Made by a program: the position numbers and the translations under genes. DNA of 64,000 bases, taken from Apoda limacodes (lineage: Eukaryota; Arthropoda; Insecta; Lepidoptera; Limacodidae). This document shows positions 22,698-33,363 of this stretch, in pieces; position 1 is the stretch's first letter; each line of letters begins with the position of its first letter. The notes beneath the pieces are model-generated. The model searched no databases. It was not told where the DNA came from and was given only the letters and a program-made list of their open reading frames with translations. The stretch is from assembly GCA_946406115.1 (NCBI GenBank), contig OX291557.1, positions 16,152,501 to 16,216,500 on the forward strand, read 5' to 3'.

Positions 22698-23230
22698 TCA
22701 GGACCCCGTTATCACTCCCACGCACTGTATTAAGCAGAGAGGCAGATTTTTTCGCCATACAGCGTGAAACCCATCTCTGCGCGCTACTTCGAACTTTGTA
22801 AACGCACTGCAGAACCGGGGGCGCCTCAGCAGCGCCCTGAACGCATTATTGTTCTGAACCCTCAGTGCATTAGGTACCTTCTGGGTATAGCTGAACCAAA
22901 GACTCCCCGAGTACAATGAAGTACAGAATGCCTTAATAAGCACTATTTTAACCGTGTCTGTACATCGTGAGAATCTTCGTGCCAGCATGTTCGCCCGAAC
23001 TGATAGGGCCCTGCGCTCTCTCTGCATATCCACATCATCTCTCAGGTCATCAGTAACCCAATGTCCAAGATATTTAAATTGGTACACTCTACTAAGAGCA
23101 ATACCATTGAGCTTGATTGGTGGGACAAGAGAGGGACCTTTGGTACCTGCCTTAAAAACCATGTGAACTGGCATATAACTCACACACTGCAATTAGTTTC
23201 CGTAGCGCGCTGACAGAGGGTGCCAGCAGC
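22698..23230 (-). pseudogene. LINE reverse transcriptase C-terminal region
   Basis: Reading on the minus strand from about 23230, a frame begins DAMVLLAPSVSALRKLI, matching the segment just after the YADD motif of a LINE reverse transcriptase (the second D of YADD is replaced by A). It continues through a frameshift into a 164-residue frame with FKYLGHWVTDDLRDDVDMQR, ARRFSRC, LYSGSLWFSYTQ and ALRVQNNNAFRALL. This is the thumb and connection region that follows the catalytic core. It lies in the same orientation as the endonuclease fragment at 24.0-24.6 kb. The two parts belong to one element whose middle has been lost and replaced by unrelated DNA. Confidence 0.75.
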
Positions 23231-24020
23231 ACCATGGCGTCTGGGTTTCTCACTATATATTGTAATAAAAAAAGTTGTAGCTCTTTTCCTTACCTTTAAA
23301 ATGGTTTTTTATAAGTTGTGATAGCATCAAAATTGAAGGAGTTATGGTCCAAAAACTAATTGATTTTTTTTTGATGTTCCTCTGATTTGCATTACAGCTC
23401 ACTCATTTTACGTGCAAAAGACTTTTAACACTGCTCATTTTAAAGCTTTTTTCAAGCACTACAAAACCCTATTTTATTAAAATACATAAAATGTATCTGC
23501 TCGCCGCCAGATGGCATTGAATACATCGATTAAATTTTAGACAAAATAAAAAAAACGGCTTTGATCTTTAATATCTAGCTTAATATTGCACTTAGAACAC
23601 TTTATAAAAAACCGATTGGTTCAGTTTTTTACCTGCTACAATTTTGTTCATCATAAAATGTTCGTTAAAATGCATATCTTTGGAGACATTTGCAAAAAAA
23701 CGATGAAAAACGTGAAAAAATTCCGAATTTTCAATTGCCAATAACTTGAAAAGTATTATTTTTTTGAAAAATTTTATAGAATATTTTTTTCTTCAAATTA
23801 GGTCTTCTATCGATATCCGAGGTTCTTTTGAAGAAAAAAATTTACACCACCGAGAAGGGGTGGCAACCACCCCCAGGGTGGGTGCGGAGTTCAGATCATT
23901 TTCACTTTTGAAGTTAAGGGTAAGATAAGCATAATTCCAAAATTTCATGCAAATCGGTTCACAGTAAAAAAATTCGGACCAATAACGCTTCAATGACTGC
24001 ACTATTTCCGATAATTGCAG
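23231..24020. repeat. Unrelated insert between two halves of a LINE
   Basis: About 790 bases of AT-rich, non-LINE DNA separate the reverse transcriptase and endonuclease parts. Bases 23845-23960 carry AAGGGGTGGCAACCACCCCC and CAAATCGGTTCACAG, phrases typical of another dispersed repeat. A GCCGCCAGATGGCATT motif lies at 23503-23518. It replaces the missing LINE middle; whether by insertion plus deletion or by recombination cannot be told. Confidence 0.5.
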
Positions 24021-24563
24021 TTTATTAACGTCTGCACACACCCAGTCCTGCTCTTCCAAGAACTCTGAAAGTTGACTGTAAAATCGCTCACCCGGGTGTG
24101 CGTTCAAGTCCCCGAGGATAAACACAGACTCAATAATATTCTCTTCAATGATAGCACTAATCGCACCCAAACAGTCAGTAAACTCTGCCAAGTTATCCTT
24201 GCAGTTAGTTGGCATGTAAACACTGACGATCAGTACCGGCTTATTATTTGTTTTAACACGTATGGCCGCAATACGCGGATTTGCACATGGTATCACTGAC
24301 ACACACTGGAATACCGTTTTACGCCACAACATTGCCACTCCCCCATACGGCCTACCCTTGAGAATACCTGCAGTTGTGTCCACGGCTGACGTTCCCGTGC
24401 TCCCGAAGTCGTCATGGATCGACGCAAGGTAGGGAACATCACAAGGCAGTTGCCACGTCTCCTGAAGTGCGATGATGACCGCAAAACAGCACAATTCCTT
24501 GACTCCATCAACAGAGCGCTTTATATTCTTACAGTTATAAGAAGAAAAAGTTGTACTATACAT
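24021..24563 (-). pseudogene. LINE endonuclease domain, N-terminal two-thirds
   Basis: The minus frame from 24563 reads FSSYNCKNIKRS, IALQETWQLPCDV (the ETW glutamate is a catalytic position of the AP-endonuclease fold), GRPYGGVAMLWRK, VSVYMPTN and VFILGDLNAHPGERF with the active-site GD-x-N. It ends family-like sequence at DWVCADVN near 24020. In the intact element this enzyme nicks the chromosomal target. The open frame runs on to 23793 but only through the unrelated insert. The start at 24563 lies upstream of the first conserved strand, and no separate ORF1 is visible beyond it. Part of a dead chimeric copy. Confidence 0.8.
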
Positions 24564-24665
24564 ACTTTTATTTAGGCTTCTCTTCTTCTGACTGCTTAAA
24601 ACGTTTATAAGGCATAAAACGACAGCCTTAAAACGGCTTAAATTTTGTTATTATTAATAATCCCT
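24564..24665. other. 5' flank of the LINE fragment; nothing recognised
   Basis: A short AT-rich stretch that may hold the 5' truncation point of the minus-strand LINE. Confidence 0.3.
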
Positions 24666-24875
24666 TAAGGGTGATTTGGGCCATACTCCACACGCGGGCC
24701 CCATAGTGCGGATTGTGGATTTCACATATGTTTTTTTTATATATATGCAGGTTTCCTCACATTTTTTTTCTATTACCGCTAAGCCAGTGGTGTGAATAAT
24801 CAATGGACTTGAGAAATTTAGAAAAAGACTCATTGTTACAAACGGGGCTCAAACCGCCGCCGCTCATGATGCAAG
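24666..24875 (-). mobile_element. SINE-like repeat, minus orientation (suspected)
   Basis: Read on the minus strand it has a B-box-like GGTTTGAGCCCC near its 5' end and a body containing GAGGAAACCTGCATATAT. The plus-strand phrases GCAGGTTTCCTCAC and GTGCGGATTGTGGATTTCAC are, as I remember them, part of a very common lepidopteran tRNA-derived SINE. The A box is not clear. Confidence 0.5.
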
Positions 24876-26960
24876 ATGAAATCAAAATAATAAATATAAA
24901 TATTCTTTTAGATTAAGTATTTCACATCCTCTATGTTTTTAAATCTCTCTTTCTGTAATTTTAAATGTTAACCTTATTAAGTTGTTTTTGATGTCTTAAT
25001 TTATACGTAAACAGATACCTATTGATCTTAGATAAACAGCTAATTAACTGTTAAAATAAACCATATGACTGCATAGCAACAAAGTGATTTAAACATTGTA
25101 GTGATGTTGATACCTACTCATTAATAGATTGTTAATATGTCCGACATTTATATGTTAATCAAGGTTATAGTTTTTCTTCTTTCTTCCTTTCTAATATTTT
25201 TTATAACATTGGTAATCCTATGCACTTGATCTTTCATAGACTGTTTTTCTCTAAATCCAAATTAATAAACAGAAATCATTCTTTTGCCTATATTTGTGAT
25301 GTAATATCTTGCTTCTTGCCAAATTTCATGACTCTAGGTCTACGGGAAGTACCATTAATAAAAATAAGCAATAATAAATAAAAATGGCTGTAGTTTTTTA
25401 TTGTTTTGACTTAGACGCTTGATTTTTTTAATAGGTTCAAGGGACCGTAGACCTTAGTATTTGATATTAATTTCAATTTGATACCTTTACGCGTTCCTGA
25501 GAAAAAGGGTCTTGGCAGACAGATAGACAGAGGGACAACGAAGTGATTCTAAAAGGGACCGTTCAAGTATTACGTAAGCACTATAGGTGGGTGGGGGGTC
25601 CTTGCTTTGCTTATTTTTGATGATATGGGGGATCTAGATGATGATTACGTCAGCATTTAATGATTGAAAAAAAAGTTTTCCTTCGATAAATTGTCGTTTT
25701 TTATCATAATTAACCCCTTCCGAGTAATAGCGCAAGGAAAATTGTGATTTTTGTCAAATAATTTTACATTTTTTAAAGTTAATTTCACCAAAAATTTTGT
25801 AGTATTACAAAAAAAATTATATACTAATAATATGAAGTATTTTAGTTGACAAATAAATCGATTCTTTTTTTATTTTTGTATTATGACATGGCAAAAATGG
25901 TTGTTAAATGAAAAATGAAGAGACTGGATCGTTCTGGCGTAAATATCTGGAAAAATACTACTTCCACAAAAAAAATTATAACTATTATTTTGCAAGAAAA
26001 CGAAATTGGGAAAATTTTGAGAGCAACCAGAACCGTTTAAAATAAGCAGAAAAAAGTTATGGGCAAAATAAACGTTTTTCTAATTTTTTTCAGGCCAATT
26101 TTTAAGCACCATCTGAACTGAGGTGCTTGAAAAAAATCTTTTAACAAAATCGAAAAGTCAGAACACATGCTCCTATATATGTCCAGTCATTTTTAGCCCT
26201 ATCGGATAATTATTTTTTATGTTTTGGACTGATAAAATTGGGTCAAATCTTGTTTCAGTTTTTGGCCATTAGCGTTAAATTTATTTATTTTAAACAACCA
26301 AATTTTAAAGCCTTTATTCCGAGTAATTAGCACTTGTATTTTTTGTTTTAAATTTTCATCTGTAAGGCGATTTGGCCGTTTAAAATAGCATATTTTATGT
26401 TTATAACGGTCAATTTTTTTTCTTCAGGTGAAATTAAAAAAAATGGTCAATCCAATTGAAATTTGGCATCACCTAATATTTTGGCGATAACCTTAGCTTT
26501 AAAATGGTTCATTGTAGATCTCGTAGATAAGCCAAAAAAAGTTACGGCCTAAAATTTTGAATAAAAAATCACTATTTTTTTTAAGCTTCCATTGAACGTT
26601 TAAGAAAGAAATTTTAATAAAAAAGTTTTTTACATTTTTTTTTTAGGGGTAGTTTTCACCCCAGGGGAGGTTAGTGTTTTCTTTTTACGACAAATATTAT
26701 TAGTTATTCGGTTGTAAAAGGCAAAGTTCCAACAAGAAAATTTAATAACTTATATCGTTTATTTTAAATTCAGGGATATTTTCACCCGCGGGGGAGGGAA
26801 AATAAATTGTAAAATAGTCAAAAAACGAAAAAAAAAAAATTTACTACAAAACAAAAAGAAGAAAGAAAGAAAAACATTTTATTTGGACAACACAACCTAT
26901 AAATAACAGGAACATAAAAAACGAAATGTTAACACTATTAACTTAATTTGAGTTGTGCGC
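24876..26960. other. No gene; AT-rich with short GC-capped hairpin motifs
   Basis: At 25560-25660 the phrase TAGGTGGGTGGGGGGTCC and following bases resemble a common lepidopteran repeat. At about 26645 (GGGGTAGTTTTCACCCC) and 26773 (TTTTCACCCGCGGGGGAGGG) short GC-rich motifs interrupt long A/T runs. A related motif (GGGGGTAGTTTTAACCCC) occurs at 32859. These are probably pieces of one old repeat family. No coding frame. Confidence 0.4.
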
Positions 26961-26961
26961 C

Positions 26962-27034
26962 AAAAAGGTTTCTCACTCAGCATTACGCTGTGACCAAATG
27001 GTCACAACACTGATTTTCAGTGAGAACCTTTCGT
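26962..27034. repeat. Inverted repeat with perfect inner palindrome
   Basis: Inner arms TGTGACC/GGTCACA (26989-26995, 27000-27006) flank a 4-base loop. Outer arms AAAGGTTTCTCACT and AGTGAGAACCTTTCG pair with one bulged base. It is probably the end or core of a small palindromic DNA element. Confidence 0.6.
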
Positions 27035-27696
27035 TTGCGACTCGTTTGACAATAGCAAATAAAAAGATGCTTAATTATTAATAACTAACTACACTTACTA
27101 CAATTATAAATACAAAATAAATAATCTATATAAAATAGCTGCATAAGACAAAAAGAAAGAAATAAGAGAAGAAAAACAAAAAAGTGATAAACTAAAATTA
27201 ACCCTTTCAGTATACAATATATTAATCATAATATCTCCTTTATTTTCTATATACCTACCTTCTATTACTACCTATTATTATTTTAACTATCTTCCATTTT
27301 TATATTTATATATTATAATGCCCAACAACACAACTCATATCCCGCCTCTCTTTTAAACCTTATAATAAAATAACAAGCCTATAAGCACTGAATATTTTTG
27401 ACTGGGGGCAACGAAAAAAAAAAACGGATTATGGCAATAAATGATCTTCACCTTTTGGAAGAGGAACGAATTGCCAATTTGGAAAAAAGAAGAAGAATAT
27501 ATTAATCTATGACGTAACTTATCATTCTTGGAATAATTTATTGGTAATTTATAATATATTGACATAAACTTACATAATTATGAATGAAAAGTTTCCATTC
27601 TCAATCTAATAAACATTAGGTGAGCTAGCTTTTTAAAATTTATTTCTCCATTACATATTAGCGTATACTACTTGCTCTTTAAGGAGGAAAGCTTTC
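27035..27696. other. No gene seen
   Basis: AT-rich. The minus frame 27353-27565 is low in complexity and has no family signature. Confidence 0.4.
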
Positions 27697-28181
27697 ATGT
27701 TTTCCATAAAAACAGTTTTAGATTTGGCAGTTCGAAGTGGCGGTGGTAAATCATTCCAGCAACGGCTGGCAGAGAATTTAAAACTGCCTCTAAAGGATGC
27801 TGACCTATGTCGTGGGGAATTGATTAAGGTAATTTTTTACTTCTCTGCAACACAACAATCTTACATGAAAAAAATTGTAATGGACAGGGAAAAATCCCTT
27901 TATACACAGATGATATTCAGAAATTGGTGCAAAACGTTAATTTTACCTTAAAAAAATATTTAACGTAATATTTTACACCATACAAATACAGAACTTAAAC
28001 TTGTTTACAGAACGTAAACAAAAGATTTAGACCAATTCAGACAAATGAATAACAGGAAACAAAAATTTTTTTTGATGAAAATATTGCCAGCCTAAAAAAA
28101 GTACTCCCAAATACTGACGCTAGATTGAGTTCCGAATATTTTTGTGGTTACCTATTTCAATGCGCGACCGCACAATTTTAG
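27697..28181 (+). pseudogene. Unrecognised two-exon reading frame with one internal stop
   Basis: An ATG at 27697 opens 44 codons (MFSIKTVLDLA ... DADLCRGELIK). They end exactly at a donor (AAG/GTAATTTTTT, intron from 27829). A pyrimidine-rich stretch and GTTTACAG (to 28011) then resume the same phase with NVNKRFRPIQTNE, a single TAA, and on to DENIASLKKVLPNTDARLSS and EYFCGYLFQCATAQF before a stop at 28179-28181. Composition is protein-like on both sides of the intron and of the stop, so this looks like a gene recently broken by one mutation, or one exon of a larger gene. I do not recognise the family. Its 3' end overlaps the 3' end of the minus-strand LINE, so that LINE may have inserted in it. 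It could also be part of an uncommon transposon. Confidence 0.35.
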
Positions 28182-28271
28182 GGATGTGAAATGAGAAAGA
28201 GAGAGCATTGATATTTTTTCGTTCCTGAAGTAATAAATAGTTAATATAAAATACTAATTTAAAATTTGGAT

Positions 28272-30935
28272 TTACAACTTCAGCATTTTTATTGATGTAC
28301 ATAAAACCATAAGGCATATATGAGTAGCACGAGTTTCATATTTGTTTCTATCTCGGGCCCACGATAATTTTTCATACAAATAGCTTGGCTTTTGTGTTTT
28401 GATAACACCAAACAATAAAACCGAAAAGTGCAGTTTCCTGCGAGCTTCTATTTTAAGCAACTTATGGTTTTTAAGATAAGGAGTCACATGGGTCCTTGGT
28501 GGAATGGGAAAACAGAAACGGGTACATGAATTTTGCACTCTTTGTATGAGATGTTTGGAGCGTGCTAGAAGACATGGCCCATACACTGTGTCAGCATAAT
28601 TTAATTTAGACAAAACAAGGGACTTACATAGCTGAATTCTTAAATCCACGCTAAGGTAAGGCCTCATTCTGTACAGTAATCTTAGACGGTAGAAACAATT
28701 TCGTACTGCATCTAAAACATGAGACTCAAATTTCAGGTTGCTATCAAGTATAAGCCCCAGGTTTCTACTCTCAGAAACACACTGAATTTGTTTACCAGCA
28801 ATATTGATGTTTGGCTGGTGTTGAGAAATCATATTTACTTGTTTTTTTGAACCTAGGATCATACGAGTAGATTTTGTTGGATTAAACACTAAACAATTTC
28901 TGTCTGACCATAATGCTATCCTATTAAGATCCTTATTTATTAATTTTATAGATTCAAGAGTGTTTTGTGGCTGCGTTGACATATAAATCTGAAGGTCGTC
29001 AGCGTAAAGATGATAGTTACGGTTGTGTATGCATGAGGTGATGTCTGCAATATACAGAACAAACAGAACAGGCCCTAAAATAGAGCCCTGTGGCACTCCT
29101 CTTTCTACATGCTGTGCTGATGAGACCTTCTTTATACCATCATCCCCAGAAATTTCTACATATTGATATCTGTTTTCAAGATAGCTACTAAACCATGCCA
29201 CTGTAGAAGGAACAAGACCGTAATATGACAGTTTAGACAATAGAAGTGGAATATTTATTGAGTCAAATGCTCGAGAAAAATCTAGCAGCACTAATATTGA
29301 GCCCATGCTAATATCCTGTGAATGCAATATATTGTCAATAACATCAGTTAGAGCAGTTGCTTTCTAAATCCTTTCCGAAAACCTGACTGGGCCTTCGGAA
29401 GTATATCATTTTGCTCTAAGTAACCTGAAAGTTGCATACTAACTACTTTTTCCAGAACCTTGGAAGTACAGGACAAAATATTTATTGACCGTAGGTCTTT
29501 TTCGCTCATTGGATTAGGCTTTTGAGGAATAGGTTTTACTACTGCCACCTTCCACAAATCAGGGTAAACAGAGCTTTTTAATGACTTATTTACTATAGCA
29601 GTAATAATGTCTAAGGTTTTAGGGAGAGTCATGATCAACATCTGTAACGATATATGATCATTTCCTTCAGCATTAGAATGCAACCCCTTAATAATATTTG
29701 CAACTACCTATGTGCCCACTGGGCTTAGTTGGAATGTTTTAGAACCAAACCTGTGAAATTCATAGAATGTCAGAGTTGAAATGTCTGCATGTACTCTTCC
29801 TGGTATATTCAAAAAGTGATTGTTTAGAGTGTTGGGATCGGAGCATATACAATGAATATTCATGTTTGAGCTTTTTTCAGTAAGGAAATTGTTTTTGAGA
29901 TTTTTCCATAACCTTTTGTGATCATTCATTTTTGAATTGATGTGCTGCTCAAAATAGGCCTTTTTTTCATTGTGAATAGCAGAATTAACTACAGCTTTCA
30001 TGTCCTTATAAAACTTTTTGTGTAATTCTGATTTAGTAGCTTGATAACGGGTATAACTTCTTTTAATCATTTCCTTATATTATTGGATATTATTGGAGCA
30101 TGGAGATCAAATAATGCCAACAAAATATTTGTAAATACTATAACCATCTCATTCACAAGTTCTAATTCTTTAATTTTGCCCCAGCTTATATGGTTTAAAT
30201 CTTTAATAAAATTGTCTAATTCTTTTAAGGGCCTATAATGAATTTTATGTGCTATTAATTTTGGTTTTTTGAGATTAAGATCCATGGACACCATTGCATG
30301 ATTTCCGAGATCGGGTATATGTGTGACACATAATTGGTGTACCGAAGCACTAGTACAGATAAGATCAATGTATCACTGTTTGGTGTAAATTGAGTCGGTT
30401 TATCAACATATTGTGTCAAGTTGAGTGTCTGCATAAATTCCTGTAAAAGTTTGTTTTTATTACCACCTCTGTTTAATATATTGATATTAAAATCTCCTTA
30501 TAATATTACATAATCTGCCCAAGCAAAATAAGCTACAGACATGGTGATGGCTTCGAAAAACTGGTTCACATCTAACCAGGGATGGCGATATGCTGTGCCA
30601 ATTATAACCTCCAAAGTATTAACCTTAGTTGATATCTACATTTGCTCAACATTGGCAGTGACCGGGTGGGGACAAGTACGGGCATATATCCCTTTCTTGA
30701 TATAAAAACCAACTCCACCACCCCGACCACATCGAATATTTTTTGGTCGTGGTATATGCCGCAGACGGTACCCAGGGACTACAGGAGCACGACCTTCCTC
30801 CCCCTCTCTAATCCAGGTCTCGTTAATTGCAAGCAGATCTGGAGATAGGTTCTCTATTGCCACTATGAGTTCATTTTGTTGTGTACCTAATGAGCCTGCA
30901 TTGAACAAGCTGACTCTTAAGTTTTTAGTCTTGTA
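28272..30935 (-). pseudogene. LINE ORF2: endonuclease and reverse transcriptase, frameshifted
   Basis: The endonuclease begins with NLRVSLFNAGSLGTQQNELI, AINETWIREGEEG and RCGRGGGVGFYIKKGI (to 30636). It continues in another frame with HPWLDVNQFFEAI, GDFNINILNRGGNKN and TQFTPNS to about 30380. A linker region rich in basic residues (30294-29708) follows, with frameshifts. The reverse transcriptase starts at WKVAVVKPIPQKPNP (motif 0-1, about 29540), SGFRKGF, then VLLDFSRAFDSIN (first catalytic Asp), RGVPQGSILGPVLF (about residue 75 of the 28272-29327 frame) and YHLYADDLQIY (about 107). It ends with the C-terminal helical region (LNYADTVYGPCLLA). It would nick the target and reverse-transcribe the element RNA. 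Multiple breaks rule out function in cis. Confidence 0.85.
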
Positions 30936-31498
30936 TTCTACTGTTAAGATATAATTGTCTATGTATTATAAATATGATACCTACACATATATAGGACTGT
31001 ATAAAAAATGTTATTGTATATAAAAATGTTATAAACATTTTAGTGATTATGTACCTACAAGTATTCAATTATTATTGTAGTAGTTATATGAGTAAACAGA
31101 AAGGCATAGACGACAAAAAATTATTTTGCATAAAAGGTTAACAGATAGCTTTCTGAAAAATTACAATTTATATCCAAACAGTCAGATATTTTTAGTTGCT
31201 TTCTAAAGGCATTGTAAATATATTTAAAACTTAGTAAATTTGTTATATACATACACACGTAAGCATTGACAATTAGCAATTTATATTTTTGTGTAAAACA
31301 GAGATATTTTCTGATTAATAGATATAGGTAACAAAAACAATTATTTATCAGCATGTACTTTGCAACAATGTAATGATTACTATTACTTGTTAAGCTCAAA
31401 ATAAGATCAACATTGAAGCGTAAATAGAGTTTATAAATTTCTAACTGTAGTACTTTAATTTCTCTGTGATCAAACGACAGCAGCCCTAAAAATACGAC
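30936..31498 (-). other. AT-rich spacer between LINE ORF1 and ORF2
   Basis: About 560 bases with no convincing coding potential. The 92-codon frame at 31121-31399 is hydrophobic and tyrosine/leucine-rich, as AT-rich DNA often gives by chance. Many CR1-like LINEs have overlapping or closely spaced ORFs, so a spacer this long may be an insertion of foreign DNA. Confidence 0.4.
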
Positions 31499-32479
31499 CT
31501 AGGTCGAATCTGAACGAATTCTGTGTGCCTGCTTGCCATTATCTTGTCGCGCAAATATTCTACCATCCCTAGTCCAGACGTATTTCCAACTGACTTGTCG
31601 TCCCTCTTCTCTAGCCTTATAAAATAATTGCCTATTATGTCTTGTCAGCCGTTCATAAACATACAACCGTCTTGCCTCCTGTTTAAGACCCATCTCTGCA
31701 GTGGTTGCACCACGCCGCACGCGAGCGCTGCGTAAAAGCTCATCGCGAAGGGTGCGGCGACTGAGCCGCACTACTAGGGGGCGGGGGCGCGTGCGTCCCG
31801 TGGAGTCGTCCCCACCACCTTCACCTCCCATCTTTTGTGGGCCCATACGTACCGCGCAAACGATATCCCGCTCTTCTACGACAACTCCAAGCTTTGCCGC
31901 AACTAGAGTAACAAGATGTACCGAATTTTCCCCCTTTTCTTCTGGCAGATTTGCTAATTCGATGTCATTTTGCAAAAGCTCTTGGTCGCGGTCATTAAGC
32001 TCGGCTTGAAGTTTTGATACGGCGGCTACCAACTCTAAAGTTTGGGCATTGCACTCGTCTCCAGATGAGTCTTTTATATTTTTTTCTACTGCTTCAATAC
32101 GCTTCTCCAGGTTGTCCAGGCGATTCTCACATACCGAGACACTAGCACGCAGTCTCCCAATTTCTCCCCGGAAGTCAACTATTTCCTCTCTCAGCAATTT
32201 CATATGCAGGGCTAAATCAAGTGCATCCTCAGCGGAATTCCTCTCAGACACTGTATTGTCTTCAGTTATACCCGTTTTTGAACTCACCCCTTTTACAGGT
32301 GTGTCTGCATTATTGTCTCGCGGAACCTTGCTAGTGCAGGCCGGGCATACCCAGGCAGTAGCGATTCGACCGGTTGCAGGCAGAGCCACGCACTGTCGAT
32401 CATATAATATTATGCATTTATTGCACTTAACGCCCTCTGTCGACGAAACAAATTTACCACATGCACCACACTTAGGCAT
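31499..32479 (-). CDS. LINE ORF1 protein: PHD-like finger, coiled coil, baculovirus-FP-like C terminus
   Basis: An intact 326-residue frame. Residues 4-48 form a PHD-like zinc finger: CGAC, CNKC, then YDRQC and WVCPAC. The usual histidine ligand (YH-x2-C) is replaced by Asp27, so one zinc site may be weakened. Residues about 85-175 are rich in E, L, K and R with heptad spacing (LREEIVDFRGEIGRLRASV ... LDNLEKRIEAVEKNI), a predicted coiled coil for oligomerisation. The C terminus (about 180-320) has ELANLPE, VVRLSRRTLRDELLRSARVR and RQLFYKAREEGRQVSWKYVW. This is the pattern I know from lepidopteran LINE ORF1 proteins related to the C-terminal domain of the baculovirus FP protein. It should bind element RNA and form the transposition particle. 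GC content is higher than in the neighbourhood. The ATG at 32479 immediately precedes the finger. Confidence 0.8.
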   Translation of the reverse strand: MPKCGACGKFVSSTEGVKCNKCIILYDRQCVALPATGRIATAWVCPACTSKVPRDNNADTPVKGVSSKTGITEDNTVSERNSAEDALDLALHMKLLREEIVDFRGEIGRLRASVSVCENRLDNLEKRIEAVEKNIKDSSGDECNAQTLELVAAVSKLQAELNDRDQELLQNDIELANLPEEKGENSVHLVTLVAAKLGVVVEERDIVCAVRMGPQKMGGEGGGDDSTGRTRPRPLVVRLSRRTLRDELLRSARVRRGATTAEMGLKQEARRLYVYERLTRHNRQLFYKAREEGRQVSWKYVWTRDGRIFARQDNGKQAHRIRSDST

Positions 32480-32560
32480 GATTCTGTAGTTAGCTACCGG
32501 ACACCAGATGACACCGTTTACAAATATTTCACGAAGGTGCTTGTAAAAATTACCATTGAT

Positions 32561-33359
32561 ATGAATTGAAGGTAGATAATTTCAACTGAACTAGCAATCA
32601 AGATTATTTTATTTACTTATAAGTTCCCACAATTACGACACTTGGCGAAGAAAACACTATATATGCTAGTAAGTACCACAGTCATTAATATTTTATGATT
32701 TCTAAATAAAGAACTTCACCTATTTAATTTTATTTTAATAAATAAAGAGTAACACAGTGCACTGTCAAACAAGTCACAAGCCAAAAAGAATAAGCAAAAA
32801 AAGAAAAAACAAAACAAAAGAGCTCCGAGCTCATGTTTTTTGTATATTTTCTTATTCTGGGGGTAGTTTTAACCCCGTATTATTATATAGCCCTTATATC
32901 CCAATTTTGTTGTTTTATCAAAACAAGCATTTTCTTCTTAATTATTCTGCAAAAATGGCATTTATTTGATAATCTTAGCTTTACTTCCAGAATATTCCAA
33001 AAAAAAAATCCTAAAAAAGGGGAGTTTTTACTGTTTTAAGGGTGTTTCATAAAATTTGTAACAGTAAAATTGTAATCAGTGAACCAGAAAACCCCCCGGT
33101 ACCCATTTTTATGAAGATTCATTTAATACAGCGTTTTGGGCCAAATCCTCCTAATCAAACTTGTTTACTTCGGAATTTGACACCTATCTTGACAAATTTC
33201 AAAAAATTTCAAGTTTATCTGATTTGACTAAAATTACTGCTCGTTTTTTCAAAAAAGTTTTGCTCCTTTCCTGTATTATACCGTTGATCAAGCAAATGCG
33301 AATACAACATTGAGCAGCAAACATCCAATATCATCGAAAACTTTATCAATAAAGTTTGT
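32561..33359. other. No gene seen
   Basis: Upstream flank of the LINE, then AT-rich DNA with a GGGGGTAGTTTTAACCCC motif (32859) like that at 26.6 kb. The plus frames 32757-33227 are low in complexity and unsupported. Confidence 0.4.
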
Positions 33360-33363
33360 TTAA

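Larger units (their letters stand above)
28182..32560 (-). mobile_element. CR1-like LINE, nearly full length, minus strand
   Basis: In the direction of transcription: ORF1 (32479-31499), an AT-rich linker of about 590 bases, then ORF2 with endonuclease (about 30935-30300), linker region (30294-29708) and reverse transcriptase (29683-28272). The 3' end is near 28.2-28.3 kb and could not be set exactly; no clear poly(A) or microsatellite tail is visible. ORF1 is intact while ORF2 has at least four frameshifts or stops. Domain order and the type of ORF1 fit the CR1/Daphne-like group. The element length of about 4.4 kb is close to complete. Confidence 0.75.

Noticed and set aside
31121..31399. 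92-codon ORF between LINE ORF1 and ORF2
   Set aside because: AT-driven hydrophobic composition and no known LINE ORF at that place.
32049..32489. 146-codon plus-strand ORF
   Set aside because: Antisense shadow of the intact LINE ORF1 on the minus strand.
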